In this document: positions 16,164 to 25,638 of the stretch, in pieces | Numbering within the stretch: position 1 is the first letter of the stretch | Layout of the letters: each line of letters begins with the position of its first letter | Assembly: GCA_963601915.1 (NCBI GenBank) | Contig: CAVCGL010000004.1 | Location: 62,001-126,000, forward strand | Direction: 5' to 3' | Source: Butyricicoccus_A sp963601915 | GTDB lineage: Bacteria > Bacillota > Clostridia > Oscillospirales > Butyricicoccaceae | Length of the DNA stretch: 64,000 bases | The notes under the pieces: model-generated | Seen by the model: only the letters and a program-made list of their open reading frames with translations | Told to the model about the DNA's origin: nothing | Databases searched by the model: none | Translations under genes and position numbers: made by a program

Positions 16164-17426
16164 ATGGCAATGACAATGACACAGAAGATCCTCGCAAGCC
16201 ATGCGGGACTGGAAAGCGTAACCGCTGGCCAGCTGATTGAGGCAAATCTGGATCTGACTTTGGCAAATGATATTACGGGCCCGGTAGCAATCCGTGAGAT
16301 GGAAAAGGCTGGATTTGAGCACGTATTTGATAAGACAAAGATCGCGCTGGTTATGGACCACTTTGCACCGAACAAGGATATTAAGTCCGCAGAGCAGTGT
16401 CTGACCTGCCGGAATTTCTCCGGCAAGCATGAGATCGTCAATTTCTTTGACGTGGGACAGATGGGTATTGAACATGCCCTGCTGCCGGAAAAGGGTCTGG
16501 TAGGCCCTGGCGAACTGATTATCGGCGCTGACTCCCATACCTGTACCTATGGTGCACTGGGTGCATTCTCCACCGGCGTTGGTTCTACTGACCTCGCAGC
16601 AGGCATGGCAACCGGTAAGGCTTGGTTCCGTGTTCCGTCTGCCATTAAGTTCAACCTGACCGGTTCTCTGCCGAAGTACGTTTCCGGCAAGGACGTTATC
16701 CTGCACATCATCGGCAAGATCGGCGTAGATGGTGCGCTGTATCGCTCGATGGAGTTTGCCGGTGACGGCGTTGCTTCCCTGACCATGGATGATCGTTTCA
16801 CCATTTGCAACATGGCAATTGAGGCAGGCGCAAAGAATGGTATCTTCCCGGTAGATGACAAGACCCGTGCGTATATCAAGGGCCGCGTCAATCGTGAAGT
16901 GACCGAGTTCGCAGCAGATCCGGACGCACAGTACGATGAAGAGTACACCATCAATCTGTCTGAACTGCGCCCGACCGTTGCTTGTCCGCATCTGCCGGAG
17001 AACACCAAGACCGTAGACGAGCTGGGTAAGATTGAGATTCAGCAGTCTGTTATTGGTTCCTGCACCAACGGCCGCATTCAGGACATGCGCGACGCTGCTG
17101 CTATCCTGAAGGGCAGAAAGGTAAAGAGCAACGTTCGTACCATCGTCATTCCGGCGACACAGGAAATTTATCTGCAGTGCATCGAAGAAGGTCTGGCAAA
17201 GATCTTTGTTGAAGCAGGTGCAATTGTTTCTACGCCGACTTGCGGTCCGTGTCTGGGCGGTCATATGGGTATTCTGGCACATGATGAGAAGGCAATCTCT
17301 ACCACCAACCGTAACTTCGTTGGTCGTATGGGACATGTTTCTTCTGAGATTTATCTCGCCAATCCGGCTGTCGCAGCAGCTTCTGCTGTCACCGGCTATA
17401 TCACCGATCCGGCAGAGCTGGACTAA
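16164..17426 (+). CDS. leuC: 3-isopropylmalate dehydratase large subunit
   Basis: 420 residues, the short monofunctional form of the aconitase superfamily. The 4Fe-4S ligands are the Cys in GSCTNGRIQDMR and the CxxC in TPTCGPCLGG; GADSHTCTYGALGAF is also present. It isomerises 2- to 3-isopropylmalate together with LeuD. GAGGAGG precedes the start by eight bases, and leuD follows after 14 bp. Confidence 0.96.
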   Translation: MAMTMTQKILASHAGLESVTAGQLIEANLDLTLANDITGPVAIREMEKAGFEHVFDKTKIALVMDHFAPNKDIKSAEQCLTCRNFSGKHEIVNFFDVGQMGIEHALLPEKGLVGPGELIIGADSHTCTYGALGAFSTGVGSTDLAAGMATGKAWFRVPSAIKFNLTGSLPKYVSGKDVILHIIGKIGVDGALYRSMEFAGDGVASLTMDDRFTICNMAIEAGAKNGIFPVDDKTRAYIKGRVNREVTEFAADPDAQYDEEYTINLSELRPTVACPHLPENTKTVDELGKIEIQQSVIGSCTNGRIQDMRDAAAILKGRKVKSNVRTIVIPATQEIYLQCIEEGLAKIFVEAGAIVSTPTCGPCLGGHMGILAHDEKAISTTNRNFVGRMGHVSSEIYLANPAVAAASAVTGYITDPAELD

Positions 17427-17440
17427 GGAGGGTTTTACAC

Positions 17441-17938
17441 ATGAAAGCAAGAGGTTCTGTTTTTAAATATGGCGATAACGTCGATACCGACGTTATCATT
17501 CCGGCACGTTATCTGAACATTGCAGATCCGGTAGAATTGGCTACCCACTGCATGGAGGATATTGACACCGAGTTTGTCAAGAACGTAAAGAAGGGCGACA
17601 TCATGGTAGCAACCAAGAACTTTGGCTGCGGCTCTTCTCGTGAACATGCCCCGCAGGTTATCCGTGATAATGGCATTTCCTGCGTTATCGCATCTTCTTT
17701 TGCTCGTATTTTCTATCGTTCTTCCATCAATATCGGTCTGCCGATTATGGAGAGCGAAGAGGCTGCCAACGCTATCAGCGCAGGCGATGAGGTTGAGGTT
17801 GATTTTGATACCGGCGTTATCACCGACATCACAACCGGCCAGACATTTCAGGCAGCAGCATTCCCGCCGTTCCTGCAGAACATTATTTCCGCAGGCGGCC
17901 TGCTCAAGAGCTTGAAAGAAAGAGAGGAAAACAAGTAA
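17441..17938 (+). CDS. leuD: 3-isopropylmalate dehydratase small subunit
   Basis: 165 residues, the swivel domain partner of LeuC. The signature FGCGSSREHAPQ and the start KYGDNVDTDVIIPARYL are intact. It completes the active site of the LeuCD dimer. Its TAA (17936-17938) overlaps the leuB ATG by one base, so the two are coupled. Confidence 0.96.
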   Translation: MKARGSVFKYGDNVDTDVIIPARYLNIADPVELATHCMEDIDTEFVKNVKKGDIMVATKNFGCGSSREHAPQVIRDNGISCVIASSFARIFYRSSINIGLPIMESEEAANAISAGDEVEVDFDTGVITDITTGQTFQAAAFPPFLQNIISAGGLLKSLKEREENK

Positions 17939-19014
17939 TGCAGTACAATATCGCGGTCATTAAGGGCGATGGCATCGGCCCGGAAATCGTTACAGAAGCT
18001 ATGAAGGCAATGGAGGTTGTCGGCGAGAAGTTCGGCCACACCTTCAACTTTACCGAGTGCTATGCAGGCGGCAATGCGATTGACAAGTTTGGCATTCCGC
18101 TGCCGCAGGAGACACTGGATGTTTGTAAGGCATCGGATTCCGTTCTGCTGGGTGCCGTTGGCGGCCCGAAGTGGGACAGTGTTCCGTCTGATAAGCGTCC
18201 GGAGCGTGCACTGTTAGGCCTGCGTTCCAATCTGGAGCTGTTTGTCAATCTGCGCCCGGCACAGATGCACGCTGCTCTGGCAGATGCTTGCCCGATTAAG
18301 CCGGAAATTATCGGCGACGGCTTTGACATTTTGGTTTGCCGTGAGCTGACCGGTGACGTTTACTTTGGTAAGCGCGGCCGCCGTGAGAGCGAACTGGGCG
18401 AGACCGGCTGGGACGATATGAATTACTCTGTCACAGAGGTAGAGCGCATCGGTCGCCGTGCATTCGATATGGCAATGAAGCGCAACAAGAAGCTGACCTC
18501 TGTAGACAAGGCAAATGTACTGGAAACTTCCCGCGTATGGCGCGAGACCATGCATAAGCTGCGTGAAGAGTATCCGGAAGTTGAGTATCAGGATATGTAC
18601 GTAGACAATGCAGCCATGCAGCTGGTTCGCAATCCGGGTCAGTTTGATGTCATCACGACCGGCAACCTGTTCGGCGATATTCTGTCCGATGAAGCCAGCA
18701 TGATTACCGGTTCGATTGGTATGCTGCCGTCTGCTTCTATCGGCAAGACCAAGCTGGGTATGTACGAGCCGATTCACGGTTCTGCACCGGATATTGCAGG
18801 CAAGGGCATTGCAAACCCGATTGCAACCATTTTGTCCTGTGCTATGATGCTGCGCTATTCGTTCGGTCTGGGCGAAGAAGCTGATTGCATCGAAGCAGCC
18901 GTTGAAAAGGCACTGAATGACGGTCATCGCACCGCTGACATTGCCAAGGAAGGCGAGAAGGTTCTGTCCACTTCCGAGATGGGTGCCATTGTTTGTGAGA
19001 ATATCAAGGGTTAA
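17938..19014 (+). CDS. leuB: 3-isopropylmalate dehydrogenase
   Basis: 358 residues. It oxidises and decarboxylates 3-isopropylmalate to 2-ketoisocaproate with NAD. It opens with the family start AVIKGDGIGPEIV. Substrate arginines lie in LGLRSNLELFVNLRP and CRELTGDVYFG; the metal site is in TGNLFGDILSDEAS; the NAD site is EPIHGSAPDIAGKGIANP. It ends the leu operon. The last transamination to leucine may use the aminotransferase at 989 or another enzyme. Confidence 0.96.
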   Translation: MQYNIAVIKGDGIGPEIVTEAMKAMEVVGEKFGHTFNFTECYAGGNAIDKFGIPLPQETLDVCKASDSVLLGAVGGPKWDSVPSDKRPERALLGLRSNLELFVNLRPAQMHAALADACPIKPEIIGDGFDILVCRELTGDVYFGKRGRRESELGETGWDDMNYSVTEVERIGRRAFDMAMKRNKKLTSVDKANVLETSRVWRETMHKLREEYPEVEYQDMYVDNAAMQLVRNPGQFDVITTGNLFGDILSDEASMITGSIGMLPSASIGKTKLGMYEPIHGSAPDIAGKGIANPIATILSCAMMLRYSFGLGEEADCIEAAVEKALNDGHRTADIAKEGEKVLSTSEMGAIVCENIKG

Positions 19015-19037
19015 TTCCTTTGAGCTGAGAAAGATAA

Positions 19038-19068
19038 CAGGGTCTGGCGTATGCCAGACCCTGTTTTT
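19038..19068 (+). terminator. terminator of the leu operon
   Basis: A perfect 11-bp stem ACAGGGTCTGG / CCAGACCCTGT with loop CGTATG is followed by T6. It begins 23 bp after the leuB stop. Confidence 0.92.
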
Positions 19069-19078
19069 TGTATCATAT

Positions 19079-19888
19079 TTATTGTGCATATGCTTTGATT
19101 TGTTCCAAAATTTCAACGTCTGCGGGGCAAAAATCAAATTGATCGATTTCTTTGGGAGTAATCCAGCGCATATCGTGATGTTCAAGCAGCTGCGGGGTGC
19201 CTGATGCTATCGTTGCGTGAAACAGCGTCAAATGCACCGTCAGATCCGGATAGCAGTGTGTGACATCCATAAAGACATTGCCAACGGAGAGCGTGATGGC
19301 AAGCTCTTCCTGACATTCTCGAATCAATGCCTGCGGCTTGGTTTCGCCAGCTTCTACTTTTCCGCCGACAAATTCCCACAGCAGTCCGCGCGCCTTGTTG
19401 GCAGGGCGCTGACAGATCAAAAATCGCTTGTCCTGCCAAATTAACGCGGCGACAACTTCGGTTGTTTTCAAAATTTGAATCGCCGTTTGATATTTTTCTC
19501 TGCGTGTAAGATCTGCTCGTGTAACAGTTGTCAAACGAGAGAGGTCGCTGTTGTGGGCAAGATCTGCAAGTTTGACGCGCACGGCAATAGGGTCACTGCG
19601 CAAAGCGCGAATATAATCCAAATAAGGAACTTCAGGGTGGTGCGTCAGATGACAAATGGTCTCCACAGCGGATGTGGGAATACCTGCGTGCCGCAAATCT
19701 TCCGCAGTCATCGGAGTATCTTCTATGACATCATGCAGCAGAGCGACAATTGTGCTTGGTTCATCCGGCATTTGCTCGGCGAGATGGAGCGGATGATGGA
19801 TGTAGGGAAGACCGCTTTTGTCTGTTTGTCCCTGATGGGCTTGATAGGCGAGCTGCAACGCGAGCTTGGTCAGCTTGGTATAAATCAT
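19079..19888 (-). CDS. HD hydrolase-Nudix hydrolase fusion
   Basis: 269 residues in two parts. Residues 1-135 resemble the RelA/SpoT-type HD domain: H31, H52-D53, the E56-D57 pair of LLHDVIEDT, and KLADLAHNSD. The synthetase part is absent, as in small alarmone hydrolases. Residues 143-269 are a Nudix hydrolase with an intact box, G176-x5-E182-x7-R190-E191-x2-E194-E195, and resemble MutT (QRPANKARGLLWEFVGGK). The protein may therefore clear damaged or signalling nucleotides; the substrates are inferred. It is the second gene after an NYN protein (2-bp gap), with a leftward promoter at 21334. Both active sites appear intact. Confidence 0.85.
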   Translation of the reverse strand: MIYTKLTKLALQLAYQAHQGQTDKSGLPYIHHPLHLAEQMPDEPSTIVALLHDVIEDTPMTAEDLRHAGIPTSAVETICHLTHHPEVPYLDYIRALRSDPIAVRVKLADLAHNSDLSRLTTVTRADLTRREKYQTAIQILKTTEVVAALIWQDKRFLICQRPANKARGLLWEFVGGKVEAGETKPQALIRECQEELAITLSVGNVFMDVTHCYPDLTVHLTLFHATIASGTPQLLEHHDMRWITPKEIDQFDFCPADVEILEQIKAYAQ

Positions 19889-19890
19889 CG

Positions 19891-21288
19891 TTATTTTCCT
19901 TTGATTTGAATCGACACCGTGCCGTCATCGCCGATAACAAGAGACAGGGACTTGACATATTTCTGGTAGAACTGATGCTTTTCCGTGTCCGACATGACAG
20001 CGCGCGTAGAGGTGTACAGATGATCCATCATATCTGTTACATTCAAATCAATGTGATCGGCCAGATATTGTTTCATTTCTGTCAGCATAGCGGTCAGCTT
20101 AATATCCTTGCCGGAACCGGAATAAAAATCATCAATGTAGCAGTAAAAGATTCCGCTGTCGTCCAGCGCTTCCTTTAGCTTACCGCTGCATTTTTCGTGT
20201 TCGACCATGACGAGAAACCGCGCTTCTTTCAAGGTGCTGATAACGCTCCAATAATCCGAATCGCTGGCAACAATCACGAACGAATCCACGTGATTGGCAT
20301 AAAATTCGCGCACGACATTGGCGGTCATATGGGTATCGACGAGAGATTTGTCTTCTTTTAACCGTGCGACCTCAATGCGTTCGATGGGAATATCCGTGTG
20401 TTCCTGCAATACCTTCCAAGCAGAAGAGGTGTGCACATCGTCAAACAACATGATTTTGGAAATTTTATCACGCAGATAATCTTCCAGATTGTTGAGTGTC
20501 GCGCACAGATCGTATGGATCGGAGTTTTCGCAGTCAACGACAATGACGGTATCGCGGCTTTCGGACAAGAAGTCATAAATATTGTTTTTGACGGTGTTGT
20601 CCACATTGGATACCTTGTTGAGGTCGGAAAAATCGTCCTCGTGCCAGTGGTACAGAAGCGTGACAAACTTCTTGTCATTGTATAAAATATTTCCGTCATT
20701 CTGGAAGAATACCCAGTTGATGTACATCTGGTAGGGATAGCATTCAAACGATGCATAATATGCGTCAGATGCCTGTTTGGTACCCGGTTCTGTCAAGCCG
20801 TCCGGCATAATAAAGATGCTTTTGACGTATGACCATTCCAGCCAGAGTGGAAACAGATTTTTGCAATTATTGATTCGGTCAGAAATATATTTATTGATGT
20901 CAACGATATACTGTGCCAGCCGCGTGTTTTTCTTTAACAGATTGATGCCCCAATTGCTCAGCTCATGAATGCATTCTACTGGGATATATTCGTTGAGGGA
21001 AGATAATAACCGATAGTTGTGAAAAACTTCTTGATTGATGCGCTTAAAGTGGCGAATAATTGCGGTTCGCACCATACATAGATCGCGGATGATGCAGGCA
21101 TTTCGATTGAATTTTAATTTTTGATATATTTCTATATCAGGGGACTCATGTACATTTTCAAAAATATGCTCTGGAACACCGATTAAAAAAGCAACAGTTG
21201 AAATGACAGAATATGTACTGGTAGAGCTTTTTTCGTGATGAATGGGATTGGATACAGGTTCTACGATGGGTTCAAAATCTTGTGTCAT
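19891..21288 (-). CDS. NYN domain (PIN-like) putative ribonuclease
   Basis: 465 residues. An uncharacterised N-terminal half (1-240, mixed helices, rich in aromatic residues) precedes an NYN domain at about 245-385. Acidic residues expected to bind metal are D252 in VVDCEN, D318, and D343/D345 in ASDSDYWSV. A C-terminal segment (about 400-465) looks helical. NYN domains are PIN-fold nucleases acting on RNA. Neither target nor process is known for this form. The start has AAAGGAAC upstream. It is co-transcribed with the HD-Nudix gene. Confidence 0.75.
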   Translation of the reverse strand: MTQDFEPIVEPVSNPIHHEKSSTSTYSVISTVAFLIGVPEHIFENVHESPDIEIYQKLKFNRNACIIRDLCMVRTAIIRHFKRINQEVFHNYRLLSSLNEYIPVECIHELSNWGINLLKKNTRLAQYIVDINKYISDRINNCKNLFPLWLEWSYVKSIFIMPDGLTEPGTKQASDAYYASFECYPYQMYINWVFFQNDGNILYNDKKFVTLLYHWHEDDFSDLNKVSNVDNTVKNNIYDFLSESRDTVIVVDCENSDPYDLCATLNNLEDYLRDKISKIMLFDDVHTSSAWKVLQEHTDIPIERIEVARLKEDKSLVDTHMTANVVREFYANHVDSFVIVASDSDYWSVISTLKEARFLVMVEHEKCSGKLKEALDDSGIFYCYIDDFYSGSGKDIKLTAMLTEMKQYLADHIDLNVTDMMDHLYTSTRAVMSDTEKHQFYQKYVKSLSLVIGDDGTVSIQIKGK

Positions 21289-21313
21289 AAAAAGGTTCCT
21301 TTCGTGAAAAATT

Positions 21314-21328
21314 TACAACAATGTTGTA
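21314..21328. promoter_or_regulatory. 15-bp palindrome at the start of the NYN transcript
   Basis: TACAACA-A-TGTTGTA is perfectly symmetrical. It covers about +1 to +14 of the leftward transcript and lies 70 bp from the divergent MarR promoter, so it is a candidate repressor site. Confidence 0.5.
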
Positions 21329-21333
21329 CTGAT

Positions 21334-21362
21334 ATTGTATCGTATTTTAAATAGATTTTCAA
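21334..21362 (-). promoter_or_regulatory. promoter of the NYN/HD-Nudix operon
   Basis: Minus strand TTGAAA (21362-21357), 17 bp, TACAAT (21339-21334). Confidence 0.75.
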
Positions 21363-21383
21363 TAAACATACAGGAAATTGATA

Positions 21384-21412
21384 TTGACAAGCATGCCTCA
21401 TCGTGATAGAAT
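21384..21412 (+). promoter_or_regulatory. promoter of marR-ABC operon
   Basis: TTGACA (21384-21389), 17 bp, TAGAAT (21407-21412). This places the transcript start near 21419, downstream of the longest possible ORF start at 21378, and so supports the start at 21444. Confidence 0.85.
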
Positions 21413-21413
21413 G

Positions 21414-21427
21414 TGTAGCATACTACA
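21414..21427. promoter_or_regulatory. inverted repeat at the marR start site
   Basis: TGTAG-CATA-CTACA overlaps the predicted transcript start: a candidate autoregulatory MarR operator. Confidence 0.5.
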
Positions 21428-21443
21428 GTTAGGAGACGAAGGA

Positions 21444-21875
21444 ATGTGTGACTGTGAGCTGTGTGCAGATGATTTGGGCTATCTCATCAAACAGATCAGC
21501 GATAAAATGCGGGCGAATGCTGATGCGGCGTTTCGCAAGCATGGATTGACGTTTTCGCAGGTGCATGTGCTGGATTTTGTACTGGCGTGCGAAGGCAGTG
21601 CAACGCAAAAAGAAATTGAAATTTATTTGGGCGTTTCGCATCCGACGATTGTCGGCTTGGTGTCTCGGTTGGAGAAAGCTGGCTTTGTCACCTCGCATAT
21701 AGACGAAAACAATCGCAGAAATAAAATCGTTTGCGTGACAGAACAAGGAAGGCAAACCAGAGAAAGCCTGAAAAAGGGCCGTCAGGAGATGGAAGCGCGG
21801 CTCGCGCAAGCCCTCGGACAGCCGGAACGAGAACAGCTCATGCATTTGCTGAGCAAACTGTATCAAATTTTGTAA
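21444..21875 (+). CDS. MarR family transcriptional regulator
   Basis: 143 residues from the ATG at 21444 (AGGAG eight bases ahead, downstream of the promoter). The winged helix is typical: ATQKEIEIYLGVSHPTIVGLVSRLEKAGFV, then the wing DENNRRNKIVCVTEQG. The N-terminus has three cysteines close together (MCDCELC), which could sense redox or metal; that is only a suggestion. It heads an operon with two ABC exporter subunits, the common arrangement for a MarR repressor released by drugs. Autoregulation is likely from the inverted repeat at 21414. Confidence 0.9.
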   Translation: MCDCELCADDLGYLIKQISDKMRANADAAFRKHGLTFSQVHVLDFVLACEGSATQKEIEIYLGVSHPTIVGLVSRLEKAGFVTSHIDENNRRNKIVCVTEQGRQTRESLKKGRQEMEARLAQALGQPEREQLMHLLSKLYQIL

Positions 21876-21908
21876 TTCAAAGAATCGTGCAGAAAGGAGT
21901 ATGAATCC

Positions 21909-23645
21909 ATGATAAAAATGTTAATGGGCAGCATTCGACAGTACAAACGTGCTTCACTGCTGTCACCGCTGTTTGTCACGCTGGAAGTCATGCTGGAATG
22001 TTTGCTGCCGCTTGTTATGGCGAGCATGATTGACAACATGACGGGAAACAGCATGATGCCGATTATCAAATACGGCATTGCGCTGGCAATTATGGCGATG
22101 CTGTCATTGCTGTTCGGTGTACTGTCCGGTAAGTATGCAGCAACAGCGTCCTGCGGCTTTGCCAAGAACCTGCGCCAAGACTTATTTTTTAAGATTCAAG
22201 GCTTTTCGTTCGCTGACATCGACAAATTTTCGTCCTCGTCTCTGGTGACGCGTATGACAACGGATGTCACGAATGTACAGAATGCGTATCAGATGATTAT
22301 TCGTGTCGCTGTGCGCACCCCGCTGATGTTGATTTTCTCTGTCATTATGGGCATGTCCATCAGCGTGCGTATTTCGCTGATTTTCTTGGTCATGATTCCG
22401 ATTATTGGCGGCGCACTGCTGGGCATTGCATGGCATGTTTTCCCGATTTTCAAGCGTATCTTTAAAAAATATGACCGCATGAATGAATCGGTACAGGAAA
22501 ATATCTCAGGCATCCGCGTTGTCAAATCCTTTGTCCGTGAAGATTATGAACGAGAAAAGTTTTACACCCAATCGGAATCCGTTCGCCGCGATTTTACGCG
22601 TGTAGAGAAAATTTTGGCACTCAATGCTCCGATTATGATGTTTGGTATTTACACCTGTATGCTGCTTGTCAGCTTTGTCGGTGCCAATATCATCATCGCT
22701 TCGCACGGCTCGGTATTGACGACCGGCGAGCTTTCCTCGCTCATCAATTACGGCGTGCAGATTTTGGCATCTATGATGATGTTCTCTATGGCGTTCGTTA
22801 TGTGTATGATGGCAGCGGAGCCGGTACAGCGTATCACCGAAGTACTGGGACATGAGAGTGTGTTGAAAAATCCGGAGCATGGCAAGACCACGCTGGATGA
22901 CGGCAGCATTTCCTTTGACCATGTTTCGTTCCGTTATTCGGACAAGAGCCAGAAATATGCGCTGTCCGACATTGATTTTGAAATTCTGTCCGGCAAGACC
23001 ATTGGTATCATTGGCGGTACCGGTTCGTCTAAAACATCGCTGATTCAGTTGATTTCCCGTCTGTATGATACAACAGAGGGCAGCGTCCGTGTTGGCGGTG
23101 TAGATGTGCGCGAGTACGATTTGGAGTCTTTGCGCAGTGAAGTGGCTGTGGTGCTGCAAAAAAATATTTTGTTTTCCGGTACGATTAAAGAAAATCTGCG
23201 CTGGGGCAACAAAGATGCCAGCGATGCAGAACTGGAACGCGTTTGCCGTTTGGCACAGGCGGATGAATTTATTCAGCAGTTCCCGCAAAAATATGATACA
23301 TATATTGAACGCGGCGGCAGCAATGTCTCCGGTGGCCAGAAACAGCGTCTGTGTATTGCTCGTGCGCTGCTCAAAAAGCCGAAGATTTTGATTCTGGATG
23401 ACTCGACGTCCGCTGTCGATACCAAGACCGATGCGCTGATTCGTAAGGCGTTCCGACAGGAAATTCCGGATACCACTAAGATTATTATTGCCCAGCGCAT
23501 TTCATCCGTAGAGGATGCCGATCAGATCTTTGTCATGGAGGATGGCCGGATTGTTGAGCGCGGCACACATGATGAGTTGGTAGCTCTGGGTGGTATTTAC
23601 CGTGAAGTATATGATTCTCAGACGAAAAGCAGAGAGGAGGCGTAA
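21909..23645 (+). CDS. ABC exporter half-transporter, subunit with degenerate ATP site
   Basis: 578 residues: a six-helix type IV exporter membrane domain (about 1-320) then an ATPase domain. The Walker A reads GGTGSSKT (Ser for the usual Gly), the Walker B is followed by Asp and not Glu (ILILDDSTSAVDT), and the H-loop His is Gln (IIAQRISS). The signature NVSGGQKQR is near normal. This pattern marks the non-catalytic subunit of a heterodimeric multidrug exporter; its partner follows after 3 bp. Substrates are unknown but probably amphipathic drugs or peptides. Confidence 0.92.
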   Translation: MIKMLMGSIRQYKRASLLSPLFVTLEVMLECLLPLVMASMIDNMTGNSMMPIIKYGIALAIMAMLSLLFGVLSGKYAATASCGFAKNLRQDLFFKIQGFSFADIDKFSSSSLVTRMTTDVTNVQNAYQMIIRVAVRTPLMLIFSVIMGMSISVRISLIFLVMIPIIGGALLGIAWHVFPIFKRIFKKYDRMNESVQENISGIRVVKSFVREDYEREKFYTQSESVRRDFTRVEKILALNAPIMMFGIYTCMLLVSFVGANIIIASHGSVLTTGELSSLINYGVQILASMMMFSMAFVMCMMAAEPVQRITEVLGHESVLKNPEHGKTTLDDGSISFDHVSFRYSDKSQKYALSDIDFEILSGKTIGIIGGTGSSKTSLIQLISRLYDTTEGSVRVGGVDVREYDLESLRSEVAVVLQKNILFSGTIKENLRWGNKDASDAELERVCRLAQADEFIQQFPQKYDTYIERGGSNVSGGQKQRLCIARALLKKPKILILDDSTSAVDTKTDALIRKAFRQEIPDTTKIIIAQRISSVEDADQIFVMEDGRIVERGTHDELVALGGIYREVYDSQTKSREEA

Positions 23646-23648
23646 CCG

Positions 23649-25568
23649 ATGGCAAAGCAGAACAAAAAAGGCAAACGTCCTGCCGTAAAAAAGGGCACAT
23701 TTGGCCGACTGTTCCGGTATCTGTTTCAACACTACGGCATTCGATTGATCGTCGTTATGATTGGTATTGTCATCAGTGCGGCGGCTTCTGTTGTAGCGAC
23801 GGTATTTTTACAGCGTTTGATTGATGAATGCATTGTGCCGGGTATTTCGTCAGGCATGGGTGCGGTACAGAATTTGCTGGCGCATATCCTGCTGACTATG
23901 ATGGCATTTTATATTCTCGGTGTCGTTGCGGCATTCATTTACAACCGAATTATGGCAACAGTCACACAGGGTACGCTGAAGAATCTGCGCGACGATATGT
24001 TTAACGGCATGGAAACACTGCCGATTAAATACTTTGATACGCATCCGCACGGTGACATTATGAGTACCTATACGAATGACACCGATGCCATTCGTATGTT
24101 GATTGGTCAGAGCTTGCCAATGCTGACGCAGTCGGTTTTGTCTGTACTCGCTATGATTGGTATGATGCTGTATTTCAGCGTATGGCTGACCATTCTCGTC
24201 TTGGTCTTTATTGGCGTCATGCTGACAATTTCCAAAAAATTTGGTGGTGCCAGTGCGAAGTACATGATGGCACAACAGCGTTCGCTGGCAACAGAAGAAG
24301 GCTTTGTTGAGGAAATCATGAGCGGCCAGAAGGTTGTACAGGTATTCTGCCATGAGGAAGAGAGCAAACGAGATTTTGTCAAGCTCAATGAAAAGTTGTT
24401 TCATGACGGCGAAAAGGCAAATCAGTACGGCAATGTTCTCATGCCGATTCTAAACAACCTGGGCAATCTGATGTATGTGCTGCTGGCAGTGCTCGGTGGC
24501 ACATTGGTTGTTCTGCACGCGCCGAATGTCAGCTTGACCGGTGTAGATACGATTACGCTCGGCATTATCATTTCTTTCCTCAGCATGACGCGCCAGCTGT
24601 CGCAGACCATTGGCCAGGCATCCATGCAGGTATCGATGGTTGCTATGGGTCTGGCGGGTGCAGGACGTGTCTTTGAGCTGATCGATCAGGTGTCGGAAGA
24701 AGATCATGGTTATGTGCATCTGGTTAACGCAAAGAAAGATGCAGATGGGAACATCATTGAGTGCGACAAGCCGACTGGCATGTGGGCTTGGAAGCATCCT
24801 CACAGTGCGGACGGTACCGTATCGTATCGAGAACTCAAGGGTGATGTTCGTCTGGAACATGTCAATTTTGGTTATACGCCGGATAAGACAGTCCTGCACG
24901 ATGTCTCTCTGTATGCGAAGCCGGGACAGAAAATTGCGTTTGTCGGTGCAACCGGTGCCGGTAAGACGACCATTACCAATCTGATTAACCGATTTTATGA
25001 TATTCAGGACGGCAAAATTCGCTATGATGGCATCAATGTCGAAAAAATCTGCAAGCCGGATCTGCGCCGTTCACTCGGCATCGTCTTGCAGGATGTCAAT
25101 CTGTTTACGGGAACCGTCATGGATAACATCCGATATGGCAGACTGGATGCAACCGATGAAGAGTGTATCGCAGCTGCCAAGCTGGCAAATGCAAACAGCT
25201 TTATCTCCCGTTTGCCGGATGGTTATCAAACGATGCTGACAGGTAATGGCTCGAATCTCTCGCAGGGTCAGCGCCAGCTGCTGTCGATTGCGCGTGCTGC
25301 TGTGGCAGATCCTCCGGTTATGATTCTGGATGAGGCAACCTCGTCCATTGATACACGAACAGAAGCTCTGGTTCAGGCTGGCATGGACAATCTGATGAAG
25401 GGCAGAACGGTATTTGTCATTGCGCACCGCTTGTCCACTGTTCGGAACAGTGAGGCAATCATGGTGCTGGATCATGGCAGAATCATCGAGCGAGGCACCC
25501 ATGACCAGCTCATTGAGCAGAAGGGTGTATACTATCAGCTGTATACCGGCGCATTTGAGTTGGAATAA
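23649..25568 (+). CDS. ABC exporter half-transporter, catalytic subunit
   Basis: 639 residues. A basic N-terminal tail (QNKKGKRPAVKKG) precedes six membrane helices. The ATPase domain has Walker A GATGAGKTT, Walker B with catalytic Glu (VMILDEATSSIDT) and H-loop His (VIAHRLST). Its signature, NLSQGQRQ, has Gln in place of the second Gly, which matches a heterodimer with one weak site. An insertion of about 30 residues before the ATPase domain (residues 360-390, VNAKKDADGNIIECDKP) is usual in this subgroup. Partner of the preceding gene. Confidence 0.92.
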   Translation: MAKQNKKGKRPAVKKGTFGRLFRYLFQHYGIRLIVVMIGIVISAAASVVATVFLQRLIDECIVPGISSGMGAVQNLLAHILLTMMAFYILGVVAAFIYNRIMATVTQGTLKNLRDDMFNGMETLPIKYFDTHPHGDIMSTYTNDTDAIRMLIGQSLPMLTQSVLSVLAMIGMMLYFSVWLTILVLVFIGVMLTISKKFGGASAKYMMAQQRSLATEEGFVEEIMSGQKVVQVFCHEEESKRDFVKLNEKLFHDGEKANQYGNVLMPILNNLGNLMYVLLAVLGGTLVVLHAPNVSLTGVDTITLGIIISFLSMTRQLSQTIGQASMQVSMVAMGLAGAGRVFELIDQVSEEDHGYVHLVNAKKDADGNIIECDKPTGMWAWKHPHSADGTVSYRELKGDVRLEHVNFGYTPDKTVLHDVSLYAKPGQKIAFVGATGAGKTTITNLINRFYDIQDGKIRYDGINVEKICKPDLRRSLGIVLQDVNLFTGTVMDNIRYGRLDATDEECIAAAKLANANSFISRLPDGYQTMLTGNGSNLSQGQRQLLSIARAAVADPPVMILDEATSSIDTRTEALVQAGMDNLMKGRTVFVIAHRLSTVRNSEAIMVLDHGRIIERGTHDQLIEQKGVYYQLYTGAFELE

Positions 25569-25578
25569 ATACTATTTT

Positions 25579-25616
25579 AATCCCATTCTCTGGTTTTCTA
25601 GAGGATGGGATTTTTT
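25579..25616 (+). terminator. terminator of the marR-ABC operon
   Basis: AATCCCAT...ATGGGATT with an inner CTCT/AGAG pairing, then T6. Confidence 0.85.
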
Positions 25617-25638
25617 GTTTCCAAGGATAAACAAATTG

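Noticed and set aside
16089..17450. 453-residue open frame on the minus strand
   Set aside because: Antisense to leuC, which is complete with its iron-sulphur ligands.
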